Of a DNA stretch of 64,000 nucleotides, positions 40,836 through 50,444 are shown in pieces. The notes below the pieces were generated by a model. It did no database searches. It saw only the letters and a list, made by a program, of their open reading frames with translations, and was not told the DNA's origin. Location of the stretch: NCBI RefSeq assembly GCF_037027585.1, contig NZ_JAXCLE010000006.1, positions 124,001-188,000 on the forward strand. The letters are read 5' to 3'. Numbering within the stretch: position 1 is the stretch's first letter; every line of letters begins with the position of its first letter. Position numbers and translations under genes: made by a program. The stretch comes from Solibacillus ferritrahens. Its GTDB lineage: Bacteria > Bacillota > Bacilli > Bacillales_A > Planococcaceae.

Positions 40836-42380
40836 ATGAGAAAAATTGACATTTTTGATACAACATTGCGCGATGGTGAACAGTCTGCAGGTATTAATTT
40901 AAATACAGCAGAAAAAGTGGAAATCGCAAAACAACTAGAGCGTTTAGGTGTCACAATTATTGAGGCGGGATTTCCTGCCTCATCTCCAGGTGACTTGGAA
41001 GCTGTTTCGTTAATTGCGAAAACAGTGAAAAATTCAATTGTAACAGGCTTAGCGCGTGCCGTGAAAAGTGACATCGACGCAGTTTGGGAAGCAATTCGCC
41101 ATGCAGAACAACCACATGTTCATACATTTATTGCAACAAGCCCGATTCATATGGAATACAAATTAAAGAAAAATCCGGATGAAGTAGTCGAGCAGGCAGT
41201 AGCCGCTGTGAAATACGCAAAGGAAAAGTTCTCGCTTGTAGAATTTTCCGCAGAAGATGGCTTCCGTTCCGATAAAGAATTTTTAGTACGCATTTGCCAG
41301 GAAGTAATTAAAGCAGGTGCAACAACAATTAATATACCGGATACAGTTGGTTACGCATCGCCGGAAGAATATGGCGCATTATTCCGCTATTTACGTGAAA
41401 ACGTCATCGGAGCAGAGAAGGTTAAATTTTCAGCCCATTGCCACGATGATTTAGGAATGGCAGTAGCAAATTCATTAGCAGCCGTTCAAAATGGTGCGGA
41501 TCAAGTAGAATGTACGATTAACGGTATCGGTGAACGTGCCGGGAATGCGGCATTAGAGGAAATTGGTGTGGCTCTTCACATTCGTAAAGATTTTTACGGT
41601 GTTGAAACAGGGCTTAACTTAAAAGAAATTAAACGTACATCTCAAATGGTAAGCCGCCTGACGAATGTTGTTATTCAGCCTAACAAAGCTGTTGTTGGGA
41701 AAAATGCATTTGCTCATGAATCGGGTATTCACCAGGACGGTGTATTGAAAAATCCGGAAACATACGAAATTATTTCTCCGGCACTTGTAGGAGAAGACGA
41801 TATTCCATTAGTTTTAGGTAAGCATTCCGGACGCGCAGCATTCCGTGATCGTGCTGAAACAATGGGCTTCGAGCTATCGGATGAAAAACTGAACAAAGCA
41901 TTTGCTGAGTTCAAAAAATTGGCCGACCGCAAAAAAGAAGTGACTGAAGACGATTTAACAACGATTTTAACTGAGCAGCAAGTTTCAATAGAAGATGTTC
42001 CGTTATTTGAATTGAAATCAGTTCAAGTTCAGTACGGTACCGAGAATATTCCGACTGCTACTGCATCAATTGTTACTCCTGAAGGCGAAACGAAAACACT
42101 CGCTTCAACAGGATCAGGTTCAGTAGAAGCAATCTTCAATACTTTGGAATTACTTGTTGGAGGAAAGGTGAACATACTGGATTACCGAGTACAATCAGTC
42201 GGCAAAGGGCGCGATGCACTTGGAGAAGCGGTCGTTAATTTAAAATACAATGGCTATACCTCCACAGGACGCGATTCAGCACAAGATGTATTAGAAGCAA
42301 GTGCAAAAGCGTACTTAAATGCAGTCAATCGCCAACTGATTCAGCAGCAAGTACGCGCTGAAAATGCAATTATGGTGTAA
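40836..42380 (+). CDS. leuA: 2-isopropylmalate synthase
   Basis: It condenses acetyl-CoA with 2-oxoisovalerate, the committed step of leucine synthesis. The 514-residue long form has the catalytic TIM barrel (FDTTLRDGEQSAGINL at the start, metal site HCHDDLGMAVANSLAA, ESGIHQDG) and a C-terminal allosteric LeuA dimer domain (about 390-510) for leucine inhibition. It starts one base after the ilvC stop with only a weak distant AAAGG, so coupling to ilvC is probable. Confidence 0.96.
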   Translation: MRKIDIFDTTLRDGEQSAGINLNTAEKVEIAKQLERLGVTIIEAGFPASSPGDLEAVSLIAKTVKNSIVTGLARAVKSDIDAVWEAIRHAEQPHVHTFIATSPIHMEYKLKKNPDEVVEQAVAAVKYAKEKFSLVEFSAEDGFRSDKEFLVRICQEVIKAGATTINIPDTVGYASPEEYGALFRYLRENVIGAEKVKFSAHCHDDLGMAVANSLAAVQNGADQVECTINGIGERAGNAALEEIGVALHIRKDFYGVETGLNLKEIKRTSQMVSRLTNVVIQPNKAVVGKNAFAHESGIHQDGVLKNPETYEIISPALVGEDDIPLVLGKHSGRAAFRDRAETMGFELSDEKLNKAFAEFKKLADRKKEVTEDDLTTILTEQQVSIEDVPLFELKSVQVQYGTENIPTATASIVTPEGETKTLASTGSGSVEAIFNTLELLVGGKVNILDYRVQSVGKGRDALGEAVVNLKYNGYTSTGRDSAQDVLEASAKAYLNAVNRQLIQQQVRAENAIMV

Positions 42381-42401
42381 TAGATTATACAAACTAAATT
42401 G

Positions 42402-42626
42402 TTGTTTGGAGTGAAGGTGGCGAGTGCAACTGCCGGCTATGCCTTTCGTTGCAGAGCGAAGAGGGAGTCAAAGATGCCAATCAAAGCTTCCTGGGGGAAT
42501 AGCACGATTCCTGAGACTAGGAAAGGAACAAAAGCTAAGAACGCCACGTCCTGTGGCAACGCTTTTGTGACCGACATCGTGTCGGCCTCGTGCCCCCGGA
42601 AAGCGTCCGCCGTAACGAAAAACAAC
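42402..42626 (+). repeat. GC-rich dispersed repeat, copy C, inside the leu operon
   Basis: It begins TTGTTTGGAGTGAAGG and ends CGTAACGAAAAACAAC, a diverged form of copy A with larger GC-rich stems (CACGTCCTGTGG, CCGACATCGTGTCGG). It fills most of the 336-base leuA-leuB gap and is transcribed in the operon. Confidence 0.7.
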
Positions 42627-42716
42627 CGCTAAAACTTTATGAGCAAAATAGCGTCATCACAGCAGATGGCGCTTCTACATCAAGTAACTTCACGTAGAAA
42701 GAAAGGTGTTTTACAA

Positions 42717-43817
42717 ATGGAAAAGAAAATTACAGTACTACCAGGTGACGGCATTGGTCCAGAGGTTGTTGCAAGTGCAGTAAAAGTATTACAAGTAATC
42801 GGGAAACGTTTTAAACATACATTTCATTTAAACTACGCGGCAATCGGTGGAGCAGCAATTGATCAGTACAACAATCCATTACCGGATGAAACAATTGCTA
42901 TGTGTGAAGCAAGTGATGCCATTTTATTAGGCGCTGTCGGTGGACCGAAATGGGATAATAACGCACCAAGCCTACGTCCGGAAAAAGGTTTATTAAAAAT
43001 TCGTAAGCACTTCGATTTATTTGCGAATTTACGTCCTGTGAAAGCATTCCCTAGTTTACTTGCATCTTCTCCATTAAAGCGTGAAGTTGCGGAAAATGTA
43101 GACTTAATGATCGTCCGCGAATTAACAGGAGGGCTTTACTTCGGAGAGCCACGTAAAAAAACAGATGCAGGTGCTATTGATACATGTGTGTATTCACGTG
43201 AAGAAATTGAGCGTATTGTCGAAAATGCTTTCGAATTAGCTCGTTTACGTCGTGGAAAACTTTGCTCAGTAGATAAAGCAAATGTACTTGATACATCACG
43301 TTTATGGCGTGAAATTGTAGAAGAGAAGAAAAAGCAGTACCCAGATGTAGAAACAGAACACAACTTAGTTGACTCAGTGGCGATGAAGCTTATTACAAAT
43401 CCTGGTCAATATGATGTCATCGTTACAGAAAACTTATTCGGTGATATTTTAAGTGACGAAGCCTCTGTTATTACAGGTTCACTAGGTGTATTGCCTTCAG
43501 CGTCAATTCGTGGCGATAACTTCGGTCTTTACGAGCCGGTACATGGTTCAGCACCGGAAATTGCAGGGCAAGGTGTTGCCAACCCGGCAGCAACAATTCT
43601 TTCAGTAGCGATGATGCTCCAATACTCATTTGGTTTAAAAGAGGAAGCAGCAGAAATTGAACGTGCGGTTACAGCAGTATTTAATGATGGGTATTTCACA
43701 GCAGATTTAGCACAGGAACATACACGTTCACTATCTACTGAAGAATGGACTGAACAAGTACTAAACGAAATCGATGCAAACTTCGTTTCGGACAGCATTA
43801 TGATTTCATATAATTAA
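42717..43817 (+). CDS. leuB: 3-isopropylmalate dehydrogenase
   Basis: It oxidatively decarboxylates 3-isopropylmalate with NAD. The 366-residue protein opens KKITVLPGDGIGPEVVASA. It has ELTGGLYFGEP, the catalytic Tyr/Lys region (FELARLRRGKLCSVDKANVL), the metal aspartates in NLFGDILSDEA and the NAD loop EPVHGSAPEIAGQG. ATG 42717 follows AAAGGTG at nine bases; a frame from 42639 runs through but lies in repeat-derived sequence without a ribosome site. Confidence 0.96.
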   Translation: MEKKITVLPGDGIGPEVVASAVKVLQVIGKRFKHTFHLNYAAIGGAAIDQYNNPLPDETIAMCEASDAILLGAVGGPKWDNNAPSLRPEKGLLKIRKHFDLFANLRPVKAFPSLLASSPLKREVAENVDLMIVRELTGGLYFGEPRKKTDAGAIDTCVYSREEIERIVENAFELARLRRGKLCSVDKANVLDTSRLWREIVEEKKKQYPDVETEHNLVDSVAMKLITNPGQYDVIVTENLFGDILSDEASVITGSLGVLPSASIRGDNFGLYEPVHGSAPEIAGQGVANPAATILSVAMMLQYSFGLKEEAAEIERAVTAVFNDGYFTADLAQEHTRSLSTEEWTEQVLNEIDANFVSDSIMISYN

Positions 43818-43839
43818 TAGATTTGGATTGAGGATACTG

Positions 43840-43935
43840 TTGATTGGAATGTGTGGGGGTCGGCGCTTCTGCTGTGGTCGCAATAAATTGCCACCATCCT
43901 CAGCGTCAAGTGTCCGACCTGGAATGGAAATCAAC
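43840..43935 (+). repeat. GC-rich dispersed repeat, copy D, inside the leu operon
   Basis: It begins TTGATTGGAATGTG and ends GGAATGGAAATCAAC, between leuB and leuC. The middle is short, with GGTCGG/CCGACC pairing. Confidence 0.75.
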
Positions 43936-43965
43936 ACTATATATGGGTAAGGAACGGTGAAAACT

Positions 43966-45375
43966 ATGGGGAAAAATATTATTGAAAAAGTGTGGGAACA
44001 GCATGTCGTACATCGTGAAGAAGGGAAACCTGACCTACTTTATATCGACTTACATTTAATTCACGAAGTGACAAGTCCGCAGGCGTTTGAGGGTTTACGC
44101 TTAGCAGGACGAAAAGTACGCAGAACAGACTTATGTTTTGCAACAATGGATCATAACGTACCTACTAAAAATTTACCGACGATTAACGATCCAATCGCCA
44201 AAAAGCAAATCATGACACTTGCTGAAAATGCGAAAGAATTTGGCATTGAATTAGCAGATATCGGACACCCGGATCAAGGGATTGTCCACGTAATCGGACC
44301 AGAACTAGGGTTAACACAACCTGGTAAAACGATTGTTTGCGGAGACTCGCATACAGCTACACACGGTGCTTTCGGTGCAATTGCATTCGGTATCGGAACA
44401 TCGGAAGTGGAACATGTTCTATCAACTCAAACATTATGGCAATTAAAGCCACCTACAATGGAAATTCGTGTTAACGGTGAGCTAGGTCTTGGCGTAACAG
44501 CAAAAGACATCATTTTAGCGATTATCGCCAAGTGGGGAATCGGCGTAGGAACTGGCCATATCGTTGAATATACAGGAGAAGCAATTCGCAAACTTTCTAT
44601 GGAAGAACGAATGACAATCTGTAATATGTCAATTGAAGCCGGAGCAAAAGCCGGTCTTATTTCTCCAGATGAAATTACAGTCGAATTCCTTCGTGGTCGC
44701 CGCCATGTACCACAGGGCGAACAGTTTGAAGAAGCAGCAAAGTACTGGTTAAGCTTAGCGTCTGATCAGGATGCTACTTATGATGTGGTACTTGAAATTG
44801 ATGCAGACGAAATCGAACCAATCGTAACATGGGGTACGAATCCAGCAATGGGTGTAGGTGTTTCGAAAACGGTACCAACTGCTGCAGACTACAATAACGA
44901 GGCTGATAGAGCAGCATTAAATAAAGCACTGGAATATATGGATTTACAAGAAGGACAAAATATTACTGATATCGAGATTCAGCACGTATTTATCGGTTCT
45001 TGTACAAACTCACGCATTAATGACTTACGCGCAGCAGCAGATATCGTTAAAGGTGACAAGATAGCTCCAGGTGTTAAAGGTATTGTTGTTCCAGGATCTT
45101 GGTCAACAAAACGTCAGGCAGAAGAAGAAGGCCTTCACCAAATTTTTCTTGATGCAGGCTTTGAATGGCGCGAATCAGGATGCTCGGCTTGCCTAGGCAT
45201 GAACGAAGATGTCATTCCATCCGGTGAACGTTGTGCATCGACGTCAAACCGTAACTTTGAAGGACGTCAAGGCGCGGGTGCACGTACGCATCTTGTATCA
45301 CCGGCAATGGCCGCAGCTGCCGCAATCCATGGGCGCTTTGTTGATGTCCGTAAGCTACAAAAGCAGGAAGCATAA
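43966..45375 (+). CDS. leuC: 3-isopropylmalate dehydratase large subunit
   Basis: An aconitase-family [4Fe-4S] subunit. The cluster cysteines are in FIGSCTNSRINDLR and SGCSACLGMNED; CGDSHTATHGAFGAIAFGIGTSEVEH is the active-site block. About 469 residues. ATG 43966 (MGKNIIEKVWEQHVV) follows GGTGA; an upstream in-frame GTG at 43957 is only three bases from AAGGA. It forms the heterodimer with LeuD, whose gene follows after 12 bases. Confidence 0.96.
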   Translation: MGKNIIEKVWEQHVVHREEGKPDLLYIDLHLIHEVTSPQAFEGLRLAGRKVRRTDLCFATMDHNVPTKNLPTINDPIAKKQIMTLAENAKEFGIELADIGHPDQGIVHVIGPELGLTQPGKTIVCGDSHTATHGAFGAIAFGIGTSEVEHVLSTQTLWQLKPPTMEIRVNGELGLGVTAKDIILAIIAKWGIGVGTGHIVEYTGEAIRKLSMEERMTICNMSIEAGAKAGLISPDEITVEFLRGRRHVPQGEQFEEAAKYWLSLASDQDATYDVVLEIDADEIEPIVTWGTNPAMGVGVSKTVPTAADYNNEADRAALNKALEYMDLQEGQNITDIEIQHVFIGSCTNSRINDLRAAADIVKGDKIAPGVKGIVVPGSWSTKRQAEEEGLHQIFLDAGFEWRESGCSACLGMNEDVIPSGERCASTSNRNFEGRQGAGARTHLVSPAMAAAAAIHGRFVDVRKLQKQEA

Positions 45376-45387
45376 GGAGAGATTAGT

Positions 45388-45978
45388 ATGGAACCGATTA
45401 ATATCGTCAACAGCATTTATGCACCACTAGACCGTAAAAATGTCGATACTGACCAAATTATTTCAAAAGAGTTTTTAAAGCGTATTGAGCGTACAGGGTT
45501 CGGACAATACGTATTTTATCACTGGCGTTTTGATAAGGACGGCAAGCCAAATGAGGATTTCGTATTAAACAAGCCTGAATATAATAGTGCTGAAATTTTA
45601 GTCGCACAGGATAACTTCGGCTGCGGTTCTTCACGCGAACATGCACCATGGGCCATTCTTGATTACGGCTTCCGCGTAGTCATAGCACCGAGCTTTGCAG
45701 ATATTTTCCATAATAACTGCTTTAAAAACGGTATTTTACCGATTAAATTAACAGAAGCTGAATGTGATGAACTATTGGAAAAAGGCTTAGAAAAAGCACA
45801 GGCCATTGAAGTGAACCTGGAGCAACAAACAGTTACTACAGGTTATGGCAAAACGTATTCATTTACGATTGACCATTATTATAAGCAAATGCTGTTAAAT
45901 GGCTGGGATGAAATTTCGTTGACATTCCAGTATGAAGATCAAATAGCGGCATATGAGAAAAAGCGTATAGCATATTAA
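45388..45978 (+). CDS. leuD: 3-isopropylmalate dehydratase small subunit
   Basis: The 196-residue swivel-domain partner of LeuC. Family marks are LDRKNVDTDQIISKEFLKRIERTGFG and the substrate-binding FGCGSSREHAPWAILDYGFRVVIAPSFADIFHNN. GGAGAG precedes the ATG. It is the last gene of the ilv-leu operon, followed by a strong terminator. Confidence 0.96.
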   Translation: MEPINIVNSIYAPLDRKNVDTDQIISKEFLKRIERTGFGQYVFYHWRFDKDGKPNEDFVLNKPEYNSAEILVAQDNFGCGSSREHAPWAILDYGFRVVIAPSFADIFHNNCFKNGILPIKLTEAECDELLEKGLEKAQAIEVNLEQQTVTTGYGKTYSFTIDHYYKQMLLNGWDEISLTFQYEDQIAAYEKKRIAY

Positions 45979-45987
45979 AAAACAAGT

Positions 45988-46030
45988 CTGTTATGAAGGG
46001 TCAACACCTTTCGTAACAGGCTTTGTCTTA
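45988..46030 (+). terminator. intrinsic terminator of the ilv-leu operon
   Basis: CTGTTATGAAGGG (45988-46000) pairs with CCTTTCGTAACAG (46007-46019) and is followed by GCTTTGTCTTATTTT. Confidence 0.75.
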
Positions 46031-46106
46031 TTTTACCGGTTGTTGCAGAAATTTGCCGATGCTATAATTCTGGTATAATGTTTAAGTATTAGGAGTGTAG
46101 TAGCTG

Positions 46107-46676
46107 GTGAAGAAATTTTGGAGTTGGTTCGGAATAATTTTTGTAATATTACTTTTAATGAGTAATTGGATGGTTTTCGTAGGGGCGATTGTCCTGTATT
46201 TTGGCTTCAAGAAGTTTAAAAAGTATAAACAAGAAAAGCAGCTGCAAAAAGCATTGGAAGCTAAATTAAAGCTAAAAAAAGAAAGTCAATCCACGATCGA
46301 ATATAAAATGGAAAGACTGTTAACGATAACGAAAAACCTCGACCCGAATCGTTCTAAGCGTCAGGAATATAAAACTAAGCAGCAATTGGATTTGCGGGAT
46401 TACTGGTATAAATATTTGGATTTACGCGCCAAGTTAATTTTAAATGACACGTCTACATACCGTGAAGAGGAAGTACTACATATCATGTGTGATGAATTAC
46501 TTAATCGTATGGACAAACTGGAAATCGAAGTGACAGATGCGGTAAAAAAAGAATTCATTGAGGAAAACTTGATGCCATTATTACGAGATGTAGTTGAAAT
46601 AATGGAAGGCATTAGTCCTGTAAAATCTATTAATATTAATGCTTACCGTTTACTAAAGCAAATCAATAATGATTAA
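46107..46676 (+). CDS. membrane protein with coiled-coil tail, unknown function
   Basis: The 189-residue protein has an N-terminal hydrophobic hairpin (residues 5-34) and a long Lys/Glu-rich helical cytoplasmic part (about 40-90) likely to form a coiled coil, then a helical domain (LRDYWYKYLDLRAKLIL). It starts with GTG after AGGAGTG. An extended -10 (TGGTATAAT, 46071-46079) and a terminator make it a single-gene unit. Family not recognised. Confidence 0.65.
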   Translation: MKKFWSWFGIIFVILLLMSNWMVFVGAIVLYFGFKKFKKYKQEKQLQKALEAKLKLKKESQSTIEYKMERLLTITKNLDPNRSKRQEYKTKQQLDLRDYWYKYLDLRAKLILNDTSTYREEEVLHIMCDELLNRMDKLEIEVTDAVKKEFIEENLMPLLRDVVEIMEGISPVKSININAYRLLKQINND

Positions 46677-46682
46677 TAGCGT

Positions 46683-46717
46683 AAAACCATTCTCATCACT
46701 TGAGAATGGTTTTTTTA
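46683..46717 (+). terminator. intrinsic terminator
   Basis: AAAACCATTCTCA (46683-46695) and TGAGAATGGTTTT (46701-46713) form a 13-bp perfect stem with a T-run. Confidence 0.9.
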
Positions 46718-46800
46718 TTGACCAAAATTAACCTTACATGATTAATATTCCTAGAATTGGACATACTGAAATGAAGTTATTTAAGAATAGGAGAATTACG

Positions 46801-48141
46801 ATGTCTTCTGAAAAAAATATTAAGTCAATTGAACAATTCAAGGATACAAACGAACTAACGAAGAAGACGCTAGAAGATGAGGGAAAAAAAGCAGAAATAC
46901 ATTATATTAAGTCCCTTATTAATTTGGAATTACTTCAAAAAATTATTATTAAGCCTTTTTTTGAAATGACCTCCGAAACTAAATTTGTACGGTATATTCG
47001 GGCATTGCCGCAATTTCAAGAAAGCAAATCAAAAGAACAGCTTAAACAGGATGTAATGAGCGGTAATGTAATAATCGTTATTCAAAATGAAACTCTATTA
47101 CTCGATTTAAAGTTTTCTACGAATGATCAAATAAATACAACCTCTGTAGAAATGACCACACATGGTTCACAAATAGCGTTAAGTGAAAATCTGACAATGA
47201 GTATAAATATGATTCGATCGAATTATCATCAGCCTACCTTATTCGTTGATTATGTTGTAATGGGCGAAGTAAACCAGCAAAAATTGGCGATCATTTATGA
47301 TAAAGAACATGTAAATAAAAATGCATTGAAGCTAATTGAAGAAAGGCTTCAAACTGTTGACCGCAAGATCATTACTTCGACAACTCAGTTAAATAATTAT
47401 ATAAACAATCAGAGATTTTCCTTATTTCCTCAAATGATTATGACTGAAAGACCAGACCGTATCGCATACAATCTTTCAGGTGGAAAAGTTGTTTTACTAC
47501 TAGACGGAAATCCTCAGGCGCTTATTGCACCCGTTTTCTTTTTTGATTTCATGACAACTATGGAAGATAATTACCACACATTTTTTATATCTTTTTTTCT
47601 GAAATTCCTCCGCTATACAGGATTGTTTATAAGTATTCTCCTGCCGAGTTTATATATTGGAATTACCTCATATGCACCGGAAGTATTTCGTACAGAGTTA
47701 GCATTAACAATCGCCGGAAGTCGCATTGGTGTTCCTTTTTCTTCATTTATAGAAGTACTATTTATGCTTTTCTTTATGGAAATGCTTCTAGAAGCAAGTA
47801 TTCGACTCCCTAAAGCTGTCAGTGCAACTGCTACTACAGTAGGTGGATTAATATTAGGAACTGCTGTGACAGAGGCTTCCCTGGCATCAAATGTAATGGT
47901 TATAATCGTATCTGCTGTTGCCATTTCCACTTTTGTTATTCCGATAAATGAAATGGCCTTTTCTATTCGTGTGCTACGTCTATTTTTTATATTAGTTACA
48001 ACAATATTCGGCTTAGCTGGTTTAACACTGGGGCTGTACGCTTTAGTTATGTACTTAGTAAGCATTAATAGCTTTGGGGAACCTTATTTAAAACTTAGTA
48101 TAGAAAAAAAAAATAAGATGAAATCAGGTGAGGAATCATGA
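46801..48141 (+). CDS. spore germinant receptor A subunit (GerA family)
   Basis: The A subunit of a nutrient receptor in the spore inner membrane. The 446-residue protein has a soluble N-terminal half (with SGNVIIVIQNETLLLDL and the ERPDRIAYNLSGGKVVLLLDGNPQALIAPV segment) and about five membrane helices in the C-terminal half (RYTGLFISILLPSLYIGITSY...). ATG 46801 follows AGGAG; longer in-frame starts lack one. CATACTG at 46762 could be a sigma-G -10 but the match is weak. B and C subunits follow. Confidence 0.9.
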   Translation: MSSEKNIKSIEQFKDTNELTKKTLEDEGKKAEIHYIKSLINLELLQKIIIKPFFEMTSETKFVRYIRALPQFQESKSKEQLKQDVMSGNVIIVIQNETLLLDLKFSTNDQINTTSVEMTTHGSQIALSENLTMSINMIRSNYHQPTLFVDYVVMGEVNQQKLAIIYDKEHVNKNALKLIEERLQTVDRKIITSTTQLNNYINNQRFSLFPQMIMTERPDRIAYNLSGGKVVLLLDGNPQALIAPVFFFDFMTTMEDNYHTFFISFFLKFLRYTGLFISILLPSLYIGITSYAPEVFRTELALTIAGSRIGVPFSSFIEVLFMLFFMEMLLEASIRLPKAVSATATTVGGLILGTAVTEASLASNVMVIIVSAVAISTFVIPINEMAFSIRVLRLFFILVTTIFGLAGLTLGLYALVMYLVSINSFGEPYLKLSIEKKNKMKSGEES

Positions 48142-49241
48142 ACCGGTTTTATTATTATTTAATTTTAATTAATATGGTTGCAAATATTATCGCTTCAGTT
48201 CCCGCTATTCTTTTACATTACCATAAAGAAGGTACGGTTTCTTCTATGATAATGGGAATAATAGCAGGTGTGATTCTAGTTACAATTTATACTCGCTTTT
48301 TTAATTCCTATCCGGGTATGACTTTACCTGAGCTTTTACAGAAAACGACACCTAAATGGTTTTATTTACCGTTTGTATTTTCACTCGCTATTTTATGGTT
48401 TGTTGCGGGGCTCATCACATTAATCACCTTTACATTTCTGTTAATTCGTTACTTGAGTCCAGAAATGCCTATTATGCAAATTAGCTTAACGATAATCCTT
48501 TCCGTTATTTTTGGATGTTTAATGAAAACACAACGTGTATTATTTACAACGGAAATTATACTGTTAATTACAAGCCCATTAATCCTGTTCATCTTTTATA
48601 AAGCGTATACTAGTCCTAATTTGGAATGGGATTTTGTAAGAGAAGCTGCTTTATATATTAACAAAATTCCAAACTGGCATTCATTTTCTTCATGCTTTTT
48701 TTTATTTTTAGGCGTTGCAAATTTGTTTATATTTAATCGATACTTTACTGAAAAACAAACGTTTGGTTGGAAACAAATTAGTCTCATCACATGCATAGCC
48801 GGCGCAACATTATTTACAACATATTTTATACCAATTGGATTTAATGGTTTTGAAGATATTAATCAGCTTGTGTACCCGTGGATTTCTACTACAGACTCCT
48901 TAAGAATGGACTTTTTTGTAATAGAGCGAGTACTGTTCATTTTCCTGTTATTTTACTTAGGGATTGCATTTATAAGTATTCTCATTCATTGGCATGCTTC
49001 GATGGAATTTTTAAGATTTATTTTTAAGTTTGAAAATATAAAATTCAAAGGAAATAGCATCGGAAAATTTATACCAATTCCTTTTTTCATAGCCATTACA
49101 CTGTATTTAGTGAATGAACTAAATGAGTACCAGTTATTTCGTTATACAAGTATTTTTTATAGCATTTTAGTGTTTGTATTTCCTTTAATGGTCCTAGTGT
49201 TTGTTTTTATAAAAAGGAGAATGAAATATGCAAAATCTTAA
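48138..49241 (+). CDS. spore germinant receptor B subunit (GerB-type permease)
   Basis: The 367-residue protein has about ten transmembrane helices and belongs to the APC-superfamily spore permeases, the likely ligand-binding subunit for amino acids or similar germinants. It starts in an ATGA overlap with the A subunit and ends 14 bases inside the C-subunit gene. The germinant cannot be read from sequence. Confidence 0.9.
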   Translation: MNRFYYYLILINMVANIIASVPAILLHYHKEGTVSSMIMGIIAGVILVTIYTRFFNSYPGMTLPELLQKTTPKWFYLPFVFSLAILWFVAGLITLITFTFLLIRYLSPEMPIMQISLTIILSVIFGCLMKTQRVLFTTEIILLITSPLILFIFYKAYTSPNLEWDFVREAALYINKIPNWHSFSSCFFLFLGVANLFIFNRYFTEKQTFGWKQISLITCIAGATLFTTYFIPIGFNGFEDINQLVYPWISTTDSLRMDFFVIERVLFIFLLFYLGIAFISILIHWHASMEFLRFIFKFENIKFKGNSIGKFIPIPFFIAITLYLVNELNEYQLFRYTSIFYSILVFVFPLMVLVFVFIKRRMKYAKS

Positions 49242-50349
49242 TATTAAAATGAAGGCTCTCATTTTGTTATTAATTTGCAGCATTTTCATAGCAGGTTGCG
49301 AATTTAAAGATATCGATAAAACGGTTTTTATTGCAATGATTGCGATTGATAAATCAGATGAAGAGGACAAACCTTATAAAATAACGTTAAAGCTATATGA
49401 ACCAACAAGCTCGTTTAAAGAAGCGACTGCCCCGGAGTACTCTTATTTAACACAAACGGGTGAAACATTGTCAGAAGCCATTCGTATATTGGAATCGTAT
49501 TCCGATAAGGAGCTTGAATTTGGGCATTCTAAACTTATTGTCATTGGAGAAGATTTATTAAAAGAGGATAAAAATGAGGAAATTATTGATTTTTTATTAA
49601 GAAGACCGGACATTCAAATGATTTCCTGGATCAGCATAGGACGACCATCTGCTGAAGAAATTATAAAACTGATTCCACAAGGGGAAACCGCTGCCTATCC
49701 GGAGCTATTTAACTATTTTGATGAAAATGGAACGACTAGTCCATTTATCGTGACGACGTATTTATTTGAATTTAGACGAAACATGAAGGAAAAAGGAATA
49801 GATACAGTTATACCAATTATCGAAATAGTTAAAGAAGATGAACATTTCAAAATTAATAAGTCATTCTTATTAGCAAATAAAAAAGAGCCACATGAACTTG
49901 AAACTCTAAACACCTCCATCTATAATTTGCTAACAAAAAAATCAAAAAATGCGGAATTAAAAATAGAAGAAGATGGCGATTCATTTATAGCGAATATTGA
50001 TACAATTCGATCCAATTACAAAGTCATCATAAAAGATGAATCAAATATAGAGCTTGATATAAAAGCTAGCTTAAAAGGCTCAATTTCAGAATCAAAGAAG
50101 CCGTTAAAAAATATAGATTTGCCAAAGTATAACAAACAGCTTAAACGTGAAACAGAGGAAAAAATTACAGCGTTTATTAAAGAGATGATGGAACTCGGCT
50201 ATGATCCGCTTGGCTTTGGAATTGACTATAAAGGCAGGGTTCTTCATAACAGGCGTATGAGCGAAACGGAATGGATGAAAGCCTATAAAAATGCAAAAGT
50301 AAATGTAACTGTAACTCCTGGTCTGAAAAGTACAGGATCCATTCAATAA
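49228..50349 (+). CDS. spore germinant receptor C subunit (Ger(x)C lipoprotein)
   Basis: The 373-residue lipoprotein has lipobox FIAGC (Cys24) and the GerC start EFKDIDKTVFIAMIAIDKSD. YPELFNYFDENGTTSPFIVTTYLFEF and the C-terminal DPLGFGIDYKGR..EWMKAYKNAKVNVTV block, the conserved peptide-end of the family, are present. Needed for receptor function in other species. Overlaps the B-subunit gene; AGGAG stands nine bases before ATG 49228. Confidence 0.92.
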   Translation: MQNLNIKMKALILLLICSIFIAGCEFKDIDKTVFIAMIAIDKSDEEDKPYKITLKLYEPTSSFKEATAPEYSYLTQTGETLSEAIRILESYSDKELEFGHSKLIVIGEDLLKEDKNEEIIDFLLRRPDIQMISWISIGRPSAEEIIKLIPQGETAAYPELFNYFDENGTTSPFIVTTYLFEFRRNMKEKGIDTVIPIIEIVKEDEHFKINKSFLLANKKEPHELETLNTSIYNLLTKKSKNAELKIEEDGDSFIANIDTIRSNYKVIIKDESNIELDIKASLKGSISESKKPLKNIDLPKYNKQLKRETEEKITAFIKEMMELGYDPLGFGIDYKGRVLHNRRMSETEWMKAYKNAKVNVTVTPGLKSTGSIQ

Positions 50350-50390
50350 AAATAAATCCCCATAGCGCAAACTATTTCTTAATAAAAGTA

Positions 50391-50432
50391 AAAAAGATCA
50401 ATTTTTTCAATGTGAGAAAAATTGATCTTTTT
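50391..50432. terminator. bidirectional terminator
   Basis: AAAAAGATCAATTTTT (50391-50406) and AAAAATTGATCTTTTT (50417-50432) form a 16-bp perfect stem between the ger operon and the convergent ABC ATPase gene. Confidence 0.9.
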
Positions 50433-50444
50433 CGTTCTTACTTA

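Noticed and set aside
42639..42716. N-terminal extension of leuB by 26 codons
   Set aside because: The extension lies just after the dispersed repeat, has no ribosome site and does not exist in LeuB proteins; ATG 42717 is the start.
46738..46800. Longer start for the GerA subunit
   Set aside because: The upstream ATG codons lack a ribosome site, while ATG 46801 has AGGAG at a good distance.
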